Assembly (NCBI RefSeq): GCF_000758665.1
Contig: NZ_CP009285.1
Span: 7,254,001 to 7,318,000 of the forward strand
Direction of reading: 5' to 3'
Length of the DNA: 64,000 nt
Source of the DNA: Paenibacillus borealis
GTDB lineage: Bacteria > Bacillota > Bacilli > Paenibacillales > Paenibacillaceae
A model generated the notes under the pieces. It made no database searches. It saw only the letters and a program-made list of their open reading frames with translations, and had not been told where the DNA came from. Every line of letters starts with the position of its first letter. Positions within the stretch are counted from its first letter, which is position 1. This document shows, piece by piece, positions 25,413 to 34,655 of this stretch. Both the position numbers and the translations under genes were made by a program.

Positions 25413-26552
25413 ATGAACAGAATATTACATACCGCCGTGCTGGCAGCCTGTCTGTTGACTTCATATGCGCTGCCGTCTTCTGCTGCCCATGCTGCAGATA
25501 CCTACACAGCCAAAGTATACGCGAACTCCCTGAATGTCCGCAGTGAGCCCGCTGCAAGCGCAGCCATCACCGGTTCTCTGGCGGGCGGAGCTGTGGTTAC
25601 CGTCACCGATGAGCAGCATGGCTGGCTTAAAGTACGGGCCGGATCTGTATCGGGATGGGTCGCAGGGTACTATCTTAAGCGGACCAGCGGAGCCGCTTCC
25701 GCAGGAACCACATCATCAGCCAATACAACAGTTAAGACATCCTCAGCCTCCAGCGGAACAGCTGTTGTCACCGCCTCTTCCCTGCGTATCCGGGGAGGTC
25801 CGGGAACCAGTTATGAGGTAGTGGGTTCGCTGCAGTCCGGGAATGCGGTTACAATTCTGCTCCGCCAGAACGGATGGTCGCGGATCCGTACAGCCGGAGG
25901 GACTGTCGGCTGGGTATCCACCCAGTACCTTGCCGGGGGAAGCGTCCCAAATATAAGCACTGCCAGTTCAAACGCCCAAAGCGGAAGTGTAGTGCGGAAA
26001 TCCGGCACCATCCGCGGCAAGCTGATTGTCGTCGATCCCGGCCATGGCGGCAGTGATCCCGGTATGCTCGGCACCACCTATGACACGATGGAGAAGGATC
26101 TGACACTGCAGACCTCTCTATATCTGCGGGATTACCTCACCGCCAAGGGGGCCAGGGTAGAGCTGACCCGCACCCGAGGAGACCAGAAGCCGGCGCTCTC
26201 GCGGCGGGTGCAGATCGGGACGCAGCTCGGCGCGGATGCTTTTGTCAGCATCCATTATAATTCCTCTCCGAAGAATGTCTCCGGCACGCTAACCTTCTTC
26301 TACTCGGAGCTGAACGATCTGCGGCTGGCCCGGGCGATTGAAACCCGGCTTGGCGCGGGAACCGGCCTCCGGAGCAACGGTCTCTCCTTCGGCAATTATC
26401 ACATTCTGAGGGAAAATCCGCTCCCCGCAGCCCTTATAGAGCTTGGGTTCCTCAGCAATCCGTACGACGAGTCGATTGTCCGCAAAGCCGCTTATCAGCG
26501 GAAGGCAGCTCAGGCTGTCGCTGAAGGTCTGGCTGATTATTTTAATAACTGA
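25413..26552 (+). CDS. N-acetylmuramoyl-L-alanine amidase with two SH3 domains
   Basis: A 379-residue exported cell-wall hydrolase. Signal peptide 1-28 ends AAHAAD. Two bacterial SH3 domains (about 32-90 and 115-172) each have the NVRSEPAASA / RIRGGPGTSY motif and end GWVAGYYL / GWVSTQYL. They are followed by a Ser/Asn linker and an Amidase_3 catalytic domain (about 200-377) with zinc ligands in VVDPGHGGSDPG, a Glu in DTMEKDLTLQTS, His in FVSIHYNSS, and the final Glu in LIELGFLSN. It cleaves the stem peptide from muramic acid. AAGAGG precedes the start. Monocistronic. Confidence 0.92.
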   Translation: MNRILHTAVLAACLLTSYALPSSAAHAADTYTAKVYANSLNVRSEPAASAAITGSLAGGAVVTVTDEQHGWLKVRAGSVSGWVAGYYLKRTSGAASAGTTSSANTTVKTSSASSGTAVVTASSLRIRGGPGTSYEVVGSLQSGNAVTILLRQNGWSRIRTAGGTVGWVSTQYLAGGSVPNISTASSNAQSGSVVRKSGTIRGKLIVVDPGHGGSDPGMLGTTYDTMEKDLTLQTSLYLRDYLTAKGARVELTRTRGDQKPALSRRVQIGTQLGADAFVSIHYNSSPKNVSGTLTFFYSELNDLRLARAIETRLGAGTGLRSNGLSFGNYHILRENPLPAALIELGFLSNPYDESIVRKAAYQRKAAQAVAEGLADYFNN

Positions 26553-26569
26553 ACTGAAGACGGTTAGAG

Positions 26570-27571
26570 CTATATGCTGATTTCGCGGATATTGAGTTCT
26601 TTGATTTTACTGAGGTCGATATATTCATCATTAATGCGGATGAGCGGTGTTTCGATATCATGCGGGTTCAAATAGACAATCTCGCCGACCCGGCCATCGG
26701 TTAAGACCACCTCACGGCCAACGGTCCGCTTCACAATATTCTCCAGAAAAACGGAAACAATATGCGGGTCCAGCGCGCCAAAGCTGCCTCTTCTCATCTG
26801 ATCGACAATCACGTGGAACGGCATAGCTTCATGATAGGGGCGTTTGCTGGACATGGCATGAAAAATATCGGCAACCGCAATAATTTTGCTGTAAGAATCA
26901 ATCTGTTCATCCTTAAGTCCCAACGGATATCCTTTGCCGTCGTTCCTCTCATGATGCTGCAGAGCCGCCAGTGTAATGCGCGAATTGGCCCCGGTGGTTT
27001 CTTTCAGCATCTCATAGCCGTATATCGTATGCTTCTTCACCAGGCTGAACTCTTCGTCCGTCAGCTTGCCGGGCTTGTTCAGAATTTCGACAGGAATCTT
27101 CAGCTTGCCGATGTCATGCAGGGTTGCAGCCAGGGAGAGCACCGACAGCTCTGCTTCACTCATATTTAACCATCTGCCGATTAGGGTGGACAGTACACCA
27201 ACTCCAACGTTGTGCTGGTATGTATAATCATCTTTGCCCTGGACCGAACTGAACAAAGCAAAAATATCAGGATTACGCGAGATCTCCTGTATGACCGGAA
27301 CGACATCCTTCCTGATATCGGCCAGCGGGATTTTCCGGGATATTCTGTAGGATTCGAACAATTCTTTGGAGCTATCTACTACACTGTTTGCCATTTGACG
27401 ATAAGAGGGAGCCTGCTGTTCATCCACAAAAATGATATCAAGCACATCAATTCTTTGTTTGCGGATGAGTTCGAGATGTTCTGCATTCAATTTGCTCTTG
27501 GCAGGAATAACTGTAACTCCGTATGCATTGATCAGATCATTCTTAATCGTTCTTCCCAGATAGTTGTCCAT
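26570..27571 (-). CDS. HD-GYP domain protein, probable cyclic-di-GMP phosphodiesterase
   Basis: 333 residues. An N-terminal region of about 115 residues of unknown fold is followed by an HD-GYP domain (about 120-290) with HNVGVGV, the HD pair in TLHDIGKLKIP, and HHERNDGKGYPLG, the signature that separates this group from plain HD proteins. A short beta-rich tail follows (VLTDGRVGEIVYLNPHD). No membrane segment. Family members open cyclic-di-GMP to pGpG or GMP. GGGAGG precedes the ATG. It converges on the amidase gene 17 bp away. Confidence 0.88.
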   Translation of the reverse strand: MDNYLGRTIKNDLINAYGVTVIPAKSKLNAEHLELIRKQRIDVLDIIFVDEQQAPSYRQMANSVVDSSKELFESYRISRKIPLADIRKDVVPVIQEISRNPDIFALFSSVQGKDDYTYQHNVGVGVLSTLIGRWLNMSEAELSVLSLAATLHDIGKLKIPVEILNKPGKLTDEEFSLVKKHTIYGYEMLKETTGANSRITLAALQHHERNDGKGYPLGLKDEQIDSYSKIIAVADIFHAMSSKRPYHEAMPFHVIVDQMRRGSFGALDPHIVSVFLENIVKRTVGREVVLTDGRVGEIVYLNPHDIETPLIRINDEYIDLSKIKELNIREISI

Positions 27572-27676
27572 ACCTTCCAGCCCTCCCAGATAACCGAAAC
27601 AATATATAAATTGCCCATACAGATATTATCGGTTTAACGCTGGAAAATGTTGAAAGGTAATTAAAGCCGGTTGTTC

Positions 27677-29254
27677 TTATTCCTCCTCTTGCTTGCGATA
27701 CTCCCGCGGCGTCACTCCAGTGGACTTTTTGAAAACACGGCTGAAATATTTCTCGTCCTCATACCCTACCAGCTCCGCGATCTGTGACAGCCGCAAATGC
27801 GTATTCTGCAGCAGTGTCTTCGCCTTATCCACCCGGAGGCTCGTTAAATAATCCGACAGATTCTCCCCGGTGATCTGCTTGAATTTGCGGGAGACATTCT
27901 CTCTGCTGATGAAAAAGCGTTCCGCAATATGCTGCAGCGTCATCTCCTGTGCATAGTTCTGGTTCAGGTATTCCCTGATTTCCAGCACAAGTCTGCTATC
28001 CGGAGCCTGAGCGATACCTTTGGAGAGGTGCTGCAGCAGAGATTTAAGCTGACTCTCCCAGTTCTCCACCGAGAACAGCCCCTGTGAGTCATAACAAAGC
28101 TCCAGGCTAATCTCCTCCTCCGGCCGCCAGCGCTTCAGAACCGCACGGATCTCCTCCTGCTGGTGGAGAAAGCTGCTCTCCGGAAGCAGCGGCAACCCGG
28201 CAAGCTCCCTCGCCCACTCCTCCACAACCCGCTGCATCCGTTCCAGATCGCCCGACAATACCGCGATTCTAAGCTTGTCCAGCTGCATATCCGGAGCGTA
28301 GTCTCCTTTAGGCCTACTCTCATCCCCGGCCGCTCTGCAGAGGTGTATCCGTCCGTCACGCTGAAGGAGATTCCGTTCCTCCAGCCCTTGGCGCGCCTGG
28401 GTATAGGCCTGCTGCAGCCCTTCCGGCAAAGGGTTAAGCAGGCTGAGCCCGATATCCACCTGCACGCCATACGCCTGGCGGATCGATTCATTAATGCCGT
28501 TCAGTACCGTCTCCGCCTGTTGAACAGCATTCCACAGCAGAATCACAAGCTCTCCCCCGCTCTGCCAGCTGCGGAAGGCATAACCGCTGTAGTGCGGTGC
28601 CATGACTTCATTGCAGACGTTGGCCAGCACGAAAGCCGTCAGCGCCACATCGCCGTGAAATCTCTGCAGCAGACGGCAGTCTGCGCCCTGCATTGAGATG
28701 ACGGCAACTCTGCAGGAGGCTGCCGCAATCGGCAGCCCCAGCTCCTCGCAGAGCGCCAGCTTCAGCTCCTGAAAAGAGGCATGCCCGTAGACCAGATCGG
28801 ACAGCATCTTGTCCCAGTAGAGCGGACGCAGCACATTCAGCTGCATGTTCTGGCGCTGCGACTGCTTCCGCTCCGCCTCCTCCTCCATCCACAGCTTGAA
28901 GGCATGCTCCGCCGAGGCAATCAGCTGCTTGCTGTTCAGCGGCTTCAGCAGATAATCGGTCCCGCCATAGACAATGGCCGGCTTCACGTAATTGAAATCC
29001 TGATACCCGCTGATGACAATGGTCTTCGTGTTCGGAAAATGCAAATGCAGCCATTCCAGCAGCTCCGCCCCGTCCATCAGCGGCATCCGCATATCCGTGA
29101 AGACAATTGCCGGCTGATGCTCCTGCATAATCAGGGTCGCTTCCTGGCCGTTGGTAGCCTCATATATATCGGAGATATTATATTTGTCCCACGCAACAAA
29201 ATAACGGATCGCCTCCCGCACATGCTTCTCATCATCTACAATCAGCACCTTCAT
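27677..29254 (-). CDS. YesN-type response regulator with AraC DNA-binding domain
   Basis: 525 residues: receiver domain 1-120 (LIVDDEKHVREAI; phospho-acceptor Asp in IVFTDMRMPLMDG; Lys in LLKPLN), a variable linker domain, and a C-terminal AraC pair of helix-turn-helices (about 420-520: MTLQHIAERFFISRENVSRKFK, LSQIAELVGYEDEKYFSRVFKKSTGVTPREYR). The ATG at 29252-29254 has AAAGGAG upstream; the longer frame overlaps the kinase end region. It is the partner of the YesM-like kinase 113 bp upstream and very likely activates the divergent sugar importer operon. Confidence 0.93.
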   Translation of the reverse strand: MKVLIVDDEKHVREAIRYFVAWDKYNISDIYEATNGQEATLIMQEHQPAIVFTDMRMPLMDGAELLEWLHLHFPNTKTIVISGYQDFNYVKPAIVYGGTDYLLKPLNSKQLIASAEHAFKLWMEEEAERKQSQRQNMQLNVLRPLYWDKMLSDLVYGHASFQELKLALCEELGLPIAAASCRVAVISMQGADCRLLQRFHGDVALTAFVLANVCNEVMAPHYSGYAFRSWQSGGELVILLWNAVQQAETVLNGINESIRQAYGVQVDIGLSLLNPLPEGLQQAYTQARQGLEERNLLQRDGRIHLCRAAGDESRPKGDYAPDMQLDKLRIAVLSGDLERMQRVVEEWARELAGLPLLPESSFLHQQEEIRAVLKRWRPEEEISLELCYDSQGLFSVENWESQLKSLLQHLSKGIAQAPDSRLVLEIREYLNQNYAQEMTLQHIAERFFISRENVSRKFKQITGENLSDYLTSLRVDKAKTLLQNTHLRLSQIAELVGYEDEKYFSRVFKKSTGVTPREYRKQEEE

Positions 29255-29367
29255 GTATAGCCGCTCCTTTAGGTTATGTCTGCACCCTTCTTCATTCATC
29301 ACTCTAAAATCAATAATTCATCGCGTTAAACATTAATACTGTTACTGCCTCTCCGGGGAAGCCGGCA

Positions 29368-31191
29368 TTATCCGCCCGGCGCGTCCAGCGGAATGATGAG
29401 GGTAACCGTAACCCCTTGGCCCTCTTCATTGTGCAGCTGCATCTCCGCTTCGCTGCCGAACTGCAGCCGCAGGCGGGCCAGCACATTATACAGGCCGATC
29501 TCTTCATTCTCTGATTGGCCGCTGCTTCTAAGTCCGGCTGTGATCTCCTCCAGCCGTTCCGGGCTAATGCCCTTGCCGTTATCCTTGACGGCAAGCACCA
29601 GCCGAGACTGCCCCTCCAGCGTGCAGTCTATCCGGATGACGCCTTCGCGGATTCCGTCCGCGAAGGCATGCTTGAAGATATTCTCGACGATCGGCTGCAG
29701 GATCATCTTCGGTACAATGATTTCCTGCGCGGCTTCCGCCGCATGGATCTCCAGGCGCAGATTCTCTTCGCCGAACCGCTCCGTCTGCAGAATTACATAA
29801 TTCTGCACATGCTCGATTTCATCGCGCAGCGGCACCTGCGTCCGTTCCGTATTCATGGAATAACGCATCATGCTGCCCAGGGAATAGATGAGATCATACA
29901 CCTTCGGCGCATTATAGCGCAAGGATAGGCTGGCGATGGACTGCAGGGCATTGTAGAGAAAATGCGGATTGACCTGGGCCTGCAGCGCCTTCAGCTGATT
30001 CGTCTTATTCGCCAGCTCCAGCCGGTATTCCTTGACGATCAGGTCATTGATGGTCCGGGTCATGCCGGTGATTTTGCGGGTCAGCAGGCCGAACTCATCC
30101 TCGCGCTCAGCATCCATATGCGCATCCAGCTGGCCGATCTGCACCTTCTGGGTGAAGTTGATCAGCTTCTTGATCGGCCGGGTGAACCCGATGGAGATCA
30201 GCACGGCACTGATTCCGCCGATCAACAGGAACAGCAGCCCGATTCCCATATTGAAGCGGGTGATAACCCTTGCGTCGCCATACAGGTCCTCATAAGGCAC
30301 CAGCTTGATGATGCTGCCGCGAAATAGCGGGTCCTTGATATGCTTGTACATGACAATGCCTTGGAAGCCGTCCTTTTTCCAGGTGAAATGGCCGCTGTCA
30401 CTGTCTTCGGGAAGACGGCTCCAGCCCGTCTCAACCGTTTTACCCACCCAGTCCGGATCAGAAGCGAACAAGGCCTGTCCCTGCTCATTCAGCACATATA
30501 GACGCTCCGTGTCCGAATTGTACATCGATTTGACGATGCCTTCCAGCTCCTCAAGGCTGTAATCAATCGACAGATCGGCCAGTACACTGTCGCTGGGCGT
30601 GCGGTAGATGGGAAAATGCGCAGTGAAGACCGGAACGCTCCCCGGCTTCAGATTCGGGAAGCCGGACTTCACGCCGTATTGATGATCCAGGTGCGTCACT
30701 TCGATGTATGGCCGGTAGGTCTCTTCGGGATGCATCGCCTTGGCATAATCCGCATTCTCCTCCCGGCGGAACAATCCGCCCAGCAGCAGATTGGACTGCT
30801 TCGCCGCTCTGACATACAAATGGATCTGGAAGGTATTCCGGTCCGAGAGGAACAGATTGTACAGCTGGGTAGAGATGATTGCGCGGGTATCCGGCACGAC
30901 CGTGCCCTCTGGAACCTGCCTGTTGCTTTTGACCGTAAGCAGCGTGGTGTAGAAGGAGCTCGGAACATTGATTCCGCTGTATAGCGACATGGCCTGCTGA
31001 TTCATACCGCTGAAATAACTGCTGAGATTCGCTTCCCCCAGCGTAAGCAGCTTCGTATTCTGCTTCACGGACTGCTCCGTAACCGACTGCTTGGTATAGA
31101 GATAGGAGAAGGTAACGGATATACCTGACGGAATCACTGACGCCAGCAGCACTAAGGCCATCAGCCGCGTCCGGATGCTGTTTCTGAACAT
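29368..31191 (-). CDS. YesM-type membrane sensor histidine kinase
   Basis: 607 residues: a membrane segment at 9-31, an extracytoplasmic dCache-like sensor region (about 35-310), a second membrane segment near 315-335, HAMP (about 336-390), the His_kinase motif LKALQAQVNPHFLYNALQSI with the phospho-acceptor His, and a HATPase domain (IVENIFKHAF; VKDNGKGIS). Such LytS/YesM kinases sense sugars, often through the binding protein of the linked importer. CAGGAGGG precedes the ATG. Transcribed divergently from the importer. Confidence 0.93.
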   Translation of the reverse strand: MFRNSIRTRLMALVLLASVIPSGISVTFSYLYTKQSVTEQSVKQNTKLLTLGEANLSSYFSGMNQQAMSLYSGINVPSSFYTTLLTVKSNRQVPEGTVVPDTRAIISTQLYNLFLSDRNTFQIHLYVRAAKQSNLLLGGLFRREENADYAKAMHPEETYRPYIEVTHLDHQYGVKSGFPNLKPGSVPVFTAHFPIYRTPSDSVLADLSIDYSLEELEGIVKSMYNSDTERLYVLNEQGQALFASDPDWVGKTVETGWSRLPEDSDSGHFTWKKDGFQGIVMYKHIKDPLFRGSIIKLVPYEDLYGDARVITRFNMGIGLLFLLIGGISAVLISIGFTRPIKKLINFTQKVQIGQLDAHMDAEREDEFGLLTRKITGMTRTINDLIVKEYRLELANKTNQLKALQAQVNPHFLYNALQSIASLSLRYNAPKVYDLIYSLGSMMRYSMNTERTQVPLRDEIEHVQNYVILQTERFGEENLRLEIHAAEAAQEIIVPKMILQPIVENIFKHAFADGIREGVIRIDCTLEGQSRLVLAVKDNGKGISPERLEEITAGLRSSGQSENEEIGLYNVLARLRLQFGSEAEMQLHNEEGQGVTVTLIIPLDAPGG

Positions 31192-31211
31192 AGGGAACCC
31201 TCCTGAGATTC

Positions 31212-31225
31212 TGCGAGCGTTTACA
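31212..31225. promoter_or_regulatory. cre-like (CcpA) site upstream of yesM homologue
   Basis: TGCGAGCGTTTACA fits the CcpA box TGWNANCGNTNWCA at all but one position. It lies 21 bp ahead of the kinase start, where a bound protein would block transcription of the kinase/regulator pair. Confidence 0.5.
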
Positions 31226-31322
31226 ATAATGGATCTGCTGCGGGCACAACCCGCCCTGCAAGCCTATGCCTATTCTGCAGAAAATCCGCTCCGGGCGCAA
31301 TAGCTAATCCGGCTGCAATATA

Positions 31323-31378
31323 ATCCACTTTTCTCATCATCAAATTGAGTGTTGGCGATGGCCCGGGCTTTCTATAAT
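31323..31378 (+). promoter_or_regulatory. importer promoter 1 with ATCCACTTTT-N12-TTGAGTGT site
   Basis: Candidate activator site at 31323-31352 (imperfect CACTT/AAGTG-like dyad), then 20 bases to TATAAT at 31373-31378. A good -35 is lacking (TTGGCG at 15 bases), as expected for an activator-dependent promoter. The same site and spacing recur at 33172-33227. Confidence 0.55.
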
Positions 31379-31421
31379 GAAGCTATCAACACGTAGAAAT
31401 ATTATACAAAGGAGATTCCAT

Positions 31422-32312
31422 ATGAGAAAAGATCTGCGCTTGCAACGAGGCTGGGGACAGCAAATCGTATTTCTCGGTCCCTGTCTGCTCTTTTTCCTGA
31501 CCATTGTGGTCACCCCCTTCTTCCTCGGCTTCTATTACTCTTCCACCGACTGGAACGGGCTCGATCTGGACAAAGCGGTCTGGACCGGCGCGGCCAACTG
31601 GAGACGGATTTTTACGAACGACGATAAGTTCTGGGAGTCTCTGCTCTTTACGCTCCGCTTCACCGTAATCTCCGTAGTGGCCGCCAACGTACTGGCGCTG
31701 CTGCTTGCCTTCATTCTGATGACGACGCTGAAGACGAAGAAGCTGCTCCGCACCATCTTCTTTATGCCCAATGTAATCGGCGGCATTCTGCTCGGCTACA
31801 TCTGGCAGTTCATCTTCACCAAAGGCTTCGCCACGATCGGCGAGCTCACCGGTATTTCCTTCTTCAAGCTCCCTTGGCTGGGTACGCCCAGCACAGGATT
31901 CTGGGGTCTGGTCATTGTGTTCGTCTGGCAGACTGCCGGGTATATGATGGTCATTTATATCGCGGCGCTGGCCGGTATTCCGAAGGATCTGGTTGAAGCG
32001 GCCAAGATTGACGGCGCCCGTGCCCCGCAGCTGTTCAAGAGTGTCTATGTACCGCTGATTATGCCGGCAATCACCATCTGCCTGTTCCTTACAACCTCTA
32101 ATGCGTTCAAAATGTTCGATCTCAACCTGTCGCTGACCAAAGGCGGACCGGGCACCTCGACCCAGTCGCTGGCCTATAACATTTATGCGGAAGCGCTGAT
32201 CAACAACCGTTACGGCCTCGGCACGGCCAAAGCGCTGCTCTTCTTCGCCGCCGTTTCACTGATCACGGTCACACAGGTCTGGCTTACCAAAAGAAAAGAG
32301 GTGTCGGCGTAA
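31422..32312 (+). CDS. carbohydrate ABC transporter permease, MalF/UgpA type
   Basis: A 296-residue permease with six likely membrane segments and the EAA coupling loop (DLVEAAKIDGARAPQLFKSVYVPLIMP). The start is the ATG at 31422 behind AAAGGAG; an ATG 15 codons earlier sits at the promoter. Its stop overlaps the next start (TAATG). First gene of permease-permease-binding protein. No ATPase gene is present, so a shared MsmX-type ATPase encoded elsewhere is expected. Confidence 0.9.
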   Translation: MRKDLRLQRGWGQQIVFLGPCLLFFLTIVVTPFFLGFYYSSTDWNGLDLDKAVWTGAANWRRIFTNDDKFWESLLFTLRFTVISVVAANVLALLLAFILMTTLKTKKLLRTIFFMPNVIGGILLGYIWQFIFTKGFATIGELTGISFFKLPWLGTPSTGFWGLVIVFVWQTAGYMMVIYIAALAGIPKDLVEAAKIDGARAPQLFKSVYVPLIMPAITICLFLTTSNAFKMFDLNLSLTKGGPGTSTQSLAYNIYAEALINNRYGLGTAKALLFFAAVSLITVTQVWLTKRKEVSA

Positions 32313-33148
32313 TGAACAGCAGCAGATACCGGCCCAGAAACTTCATTCTGGAGATAGCCGCCATACTTCTGGCCATTATTTTCTTATCCCCCTTCTACCT
32401 GGTACTGAGCAATTCGGTTAAGGGGCTTAAAGACATCCTGATTGATGCCGCTTCCTGGCCTCAGGTGTTTCACTGGGATAATTACTCCAAGGTCTGGGAT
32501 GCCATTGACTTCCCGCAAGCCTTCTTCAGTTCCCTGCAAATCACTGTCTTAAGCGTAATCTTCATTGTCCTGTTCAGCTCGATGGCCGCTTATCAGATTG
32601 TACGGAAGCCGACGCGCTTCAATTCCTTCGTCTTCCTGCTGCTGGTCTCGGCGATGATTATTCCGTTCCAGTCGCTGATGTTGCAATTAGTCCGTGTGAC
32701 CAGTATTCTGGAGCTCCGCGGAGAATTATACGGAATCGTGGCCTGCTATCTCGGCTTCGGAATGCCGCTGTCGGTGTTTCTGTTCCACGGGTTCATCAAG
32801 ACAGTGCCTTTTGAGCTGGAGGAAGCAGCGCGGGTGGACGGCTCCAATCCATACGGCGTATTCTTCAAAATTGTGTTCCCCCTGCTCATGCCGATTATTG
32901 TAACGGTCATCATCCTTAATACGCTGTGGATCTGGAATGACTATCTGCTGCCGGTGCTCGTCATCGGGGGAAATAAGGATCTGACGACCCTGCCGGTTGC
33001 CGTGACCAAGTTCTTCGGGCAGTACACCAAGAAGTGGGATCTGGCCCTTGCGGGTCTCGTGATGGCGATTACGCCTATCCTCATATTCTTTCTGTCCCTG
33101 CAGCGTTATATTGTCGAAGGTGTAACCACAGGCTCCATTAAGGGATGA
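32312..33148 (+). CDS. carbohydrate ABC transporter permease, MalG/UgpE type
   Basis: A 278-residue permease with six membrane segments and EAA loop FELEEAARVDGSNPYGVFFKIVFPLLMP. It starts on the ATG overlapping the stop of the previous permease by one base, so the two are made in step. It forms the channel with MalF-type 31422-32312. Substrate unknown; the YesMN-type regulators usually accompany oligosaccharide or plant-polysaccharide uptake. Confidence 0.9.
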   Translation: MNSSRYRPRNFILEIAAILLAIIFLSPFYLVLSNSVKGLKDILIDAASWPQVFHWDNYSKVWDAIDFPQAFFSSLQITVLSVIFIVLFSSMAAYQIVRKPTRFNSFVFLLLVSAMIIPFQSLMLQLVRVTSILELRGELYGIVACYLGFGMPLSVFLFHGFIKTVPFELEEAARVDGSNPYGVFFKIVFPLLMPIIVTVIILNTLWIWNDYLLPVLVIGGNKDLTTLPVAVTKFFGQYTKKWDLALAGLVMAITPILIFFLSLQRYIVEGVTTGSIKG

Positions 33149-33171
33149 TTGTGAGATCCCCTTGCAACAAT

Positions 33172-33227
33172 ATCCACTTTTTCGAGCAAAATATTAAGTG
33201 TAATCCCACTCTCATTTGCTTTACGAT
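33172..33227 (+). promoter_or_regulatory. importer promoter 2 with ATCCACTTTT-N12-TTAAGTGT site
   Basis: The site at 33172-33201 repeats 31323-31352 with the same internal 12-base gap and the same 20 bases to a -10-like TACGAT (33222-33227). It would give the binding-protein gene its own regulated promoter. Part of it (TCCACTTTT.CGAGC) also resembles a piece of the repeat near 22156, so a repeat origin is possible. Confidence 0.45.
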
Positions 33228-33263
33228 TTAGTTGCAGGAACCACAGACCAGGGAGGTTATTCT

Positions 33264-34580
33264 ATGAAAAGAAAGTTCGCGTTCGTTATCGCAACCGTTT
33301 GCACACTGATTATCGCAGGTTGCGGGAATAGCGGCAATACGAATTCCGCAGGCAATGGAAATGCAACGGGTGCTCCTAACGCGTCAACCGAAACCACAGC
33401 ACCGGAAGCAACCAAGGCACCTGCCAAGGATGTTACGATCAAAATGTTCCAGTTCAAGGTTGAAATTGCCGAGCAGCTGAATGCACTCGCCGAAGAATAT
33501 GAGAAAGAAACCGGTGTGAAGGTCGAAGTGGAAACGCATGGCGGCGGTGAAGACTACGGCGCGTTGCTCAAAGCGGAAATTGCTTCCGGCTCTGAACCTG
33601 AAATTTTCAATAACGGCGGTTATACTGCCCTCGTACCTTATATGGACCGTGCCACTGATTTGAGCAATGAGCCTTGGGCAGCGAATCTGATCCCAACCTC
33701 CAAAACTCCGGCAACCGTGGACGGCAAGCTCTATGGTATGCCAATGAACGTTGAAGGCTATGGACTGATCTATAACAAGGATCTGTTCGCCAAAGCCGGC
33801 ATTACGGAAGAGCCTAAGACCCTCTCGCAGCTAAAAGATACGGCAGCCAAGCTGAAAGCCGCCGGCATCACACCGTTTGAAGCCACTAATGAGTGGTGGT
33901 CGATGGGGATTCACCTTGTCAACGTAGGCCTGGCCCACCAGCCTGATCCGAAGCAGTTCATTGATGATGTCAAAGCCGGCACGCAGACGATCAAGGGCAA
34001 CGCCGTATTCGAGCAGTGGCTGGATCTGGTAGACGTGATCTTCGACAACGCCCAGGATAACAAGATGACTACCGACTATGCTACCCAGGTTGCTGAGTTC
34101 GCATCCGGCAAAGCTGCAATGATGCTGCAGGGTAACTGGACGCAAGGCGATATCGACAAAATCGATCCTGCCCTGAATCTGGGCCTCCTCCCGCTTCCGA
34201 TCAGCGACGAAGAAGGCACCATCCTGGTAGGCGTACCTAACAACTATGTGGTGAACAGCAAATCCGAGCATCCGGAAGAAGCCAAAGCCTTCCTGAATTG
34301 GCTCGTAAGCTCGGAGACCGGCCAGAAGTATCTGACCAAGGAATTCAAATTCATTCCGGCTGAAACTAACGTTACCGCTGACGCGGCAGACATCGGCCAG
34401 GTTGCCGTTGCCGTGCAGGAGAAATCCGCTACCGCCCTCGGCTGGAACTGGGATATGTTCCCTGACGGCGTAACCCAGGGCTTCGGCGCTGCGATGCAGG
34501 AATATCTCGGCGGACAGCTTGACCGTGATAAGCTGCTGGAGAAGCTGGATAAGGCTGTGCAGGATATTGTGAAGCAATAG
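33264..34580 (+). CDS. sugar ABC transporter substrate-binding lipoprotein
   Basis: A 438-residue extracellular binding protein (family 1). Signal peptide with lipobox IIAGC at residues 16-20, a linker rich in Asn, Gly, Thr and Ala, then the SBP fold (LAEEYEKETGVKVEVETHGGGEDY, YGMPMNVEGYGLIYNKDLF, GKAAMMLQGNW). GGGAGG precedes the ATG at 33264. Codon choice is more biased than in its neighbours, as expected for a highly expressed binding protein. It delivers sugar to the two permeases upstream and may pass the signal to the YesM-like kinase. Confidence 0.92.
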   Translation: MKRKFAFVIATVCTLIIAGCGNSGNTNSAGNGNATGAPNASTETTAPEATKAPAKDVTIKMFQFKVEIAEQLNALAEEYEKETGVKVEVETHGGGEDYGALLKAEIASGSEPEIFNNGGYTALVPYMDRATDLSNEPWAANLIPTSKTPATVDGKLYGMPMNVEGYGLIYNKDLFAKAGITEEPKTLSQLKDTAAKLKAAGITPFEATNEWWSMGIHLVNVGLAHQPDPKQFIDDVKAGTQTIKGNAVFEQWLDLVDVIFDNAQDNKMTTDYATQVAEFASGKAAMMLQGNWTQGDIDKIDPALNLGLLPLPISDEEGTILVGVPNNYVVNSKSEHPEEAKAFLNWLVSSETGQKYLTKEFKFIPAETNVTADAADIGQVAVAVQEKSATALGWNWDMFPDGVTQGFGAAMQEYLGGQLDRDKLLEKLDKAVQDIVKQ

Positions 34581-34592
34581 TTTAATAAAAAG

Positions 34593-34655
34593 CAAGAGGT
34601 GCCTCAAAGCCAAAATGGCTTGGGCACCTCTTTTTTGTTTTTGTTTTTGTTTTTG
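34593..34655 (+). terminator. strong terminator after the binding-protein gene
   Basis: AGAGGTGCC..AAGCCA pairs with TGGCTT..GGCACCTCT, followed by a long T-rich tail with four runs of T5-T6. Confidence 0.92.

Noticed and set aside
30563-31300. 245-codon minus-strand frame overlapping the kinase
   Set aside because: Alternate phase of the YesM-like kinase gene, with no recognisable domain.
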